This document shows positions 4,993 through 5,024 of a DNA stretch of 5,024 bases, piece after piece. The stretch comes from an uncultured Lysobacter sp. (GTDB lineage Bacteria > Pseudomonadota > Gammaproteobacteria > Xanthomonadales > Xanthomonadaceae). The first letter of the stretch is position 1; every line of letters starts with the position of its first letter. The stretch covers positions 1 through 5,024 of the forward strand of contig CAMLHR010000111.1 of the NCBI GenBank assembly GCA_946479915.1, given 5' to 3'. Position numbers and translations under genes: made by a program. The notes under the pieces are model-generated. The model saw only the letters and a program-made list of their open reading frames with translations. It did no database searches and had not been told where the DNA came from.

Positions 4993-5024
4993 CGCCGCGG
5001 CCCTGCGTTCATCCAGCCGAGCAC
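4857..5024 (-). CDS. C-terminal fragment of a gene entering from the right edge, possibly a SAM-dependent methyltransferase
   Basis: Reading leftward from the right edge, one frame is open for 55 codons and stops at TAG (4859-4857). The peptide looks like a protein C-terminus: a helix S-L-R-A-R-F-A-A-A-G-L, then a strand, then G-D-T-P-F-N-N-W-R-V-V-A-T-P. A helix, a loop with F-N-N and a final hydrophobic strand is common at the end of class I SAM-dependent methyltransferases, but this rests on pattern memory and the SAM-binding part is outside the window. It would be convergent with the deacetylase gene and overlap its last 136 nt. Third codon positions of the two frames coincide there, so base composition cannot decide which frame is coding. 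An edge fragment of an unrelated protein or a chance frame remains possible. Confidence 0.45.
   Translation of the reverse strand: MLGWMNAGPRRYPDADSLRARFAAAGLASEFTPLFGDTPFNNWRVVATPSGSTAR

Noticed and set aside
1..5024. Defence system, CRISPR array, mobile element, tRNA/rRNA or riboswitch
   Set aside because: No repeats with spacers, transposase or integrase motifs, terminal inverted repeats, RNA-gene signatures or defence domains were found on either strand. The genes are ordinary metabolic and envelope functions.

Overview
The window is very GC-rich with strongly G/C-biased third codon positions. Its gene set resembles a Gammaproteobacterium of the Xanthomonadaceae/Lysobacteraceae type (Lysobacter, Luteimonas, Xanthomonas relatives): a short-form AMP nucleosidase, a multidomain Grx4-like glutaredoxin ending in a rhodanese domain, and exported amidohydrolases in tandem. 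The assignment rests on recognised protein families, not on a marker gene, so genus is not claimed. I see no RNA gene, mobile element, CRISPR array or origin.

Layout. (1) Positions 1-1647, minus strand: two tandem exported amidohydrolases joined by an ATGA overlap. The first transcribed is a lipoprotein of 455 aa with an intact metal-binding HxH. The second runs off the left edge, has a Sec signal peptide, and has lost the HxH. (2) Positions 1648-1743: a compact divergent promoter region. It holds a good promoter (TTGGCA, 17 nt, TACGGT) and Shine-Dalgarno for the lipoprotein gene, and a weaker, possibly leaderless promoter for the rightward genes. (3) Positions 1744-3055, plus strand: amn (AMP nucleosidase, short form) overlapping by 8 nt a DUF924 gene of unknown function. 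(4) Positions 3052-3978, minus strand: a monothiol glutaredoxin / A-type-carrier-like / rhodanese fusion, convergent with the DUF924 gene and sharing the tetranucleotide CTAG as both stop codons. (5) Positions 3979-4104: a second divergent intergenic region with a perfect 12-bp palindrome. (6) Positions 4105-4992, plus strand: a membrane-anchored NodB-type polysaccharide deacetylase family protein with several altered motif residues. (7) Positions 4857-5024, minus strand: the C-terminal end of a gene entering from the right, possibly a methyltransferase, which would overlap the deacetylase 3' end by about 136 nt.

How the genes may work together. The amidohydrolase pair is probably one translationally coupled envelope unit. 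amn and the DUF924 gene form a two-gene unit that links adenine nucleotide turnover to an uncharacterised helical protein. The glutaredoxin fusion points to Fe-S cluster or sulfur handling. These units look like ordinary chromosomal neighbours rather than one system. The most unusual items are the cysteine-free middle domain of the glutaredoxin fusion and the apparently metal-site-deficient amidohydrolase next to an intact one.
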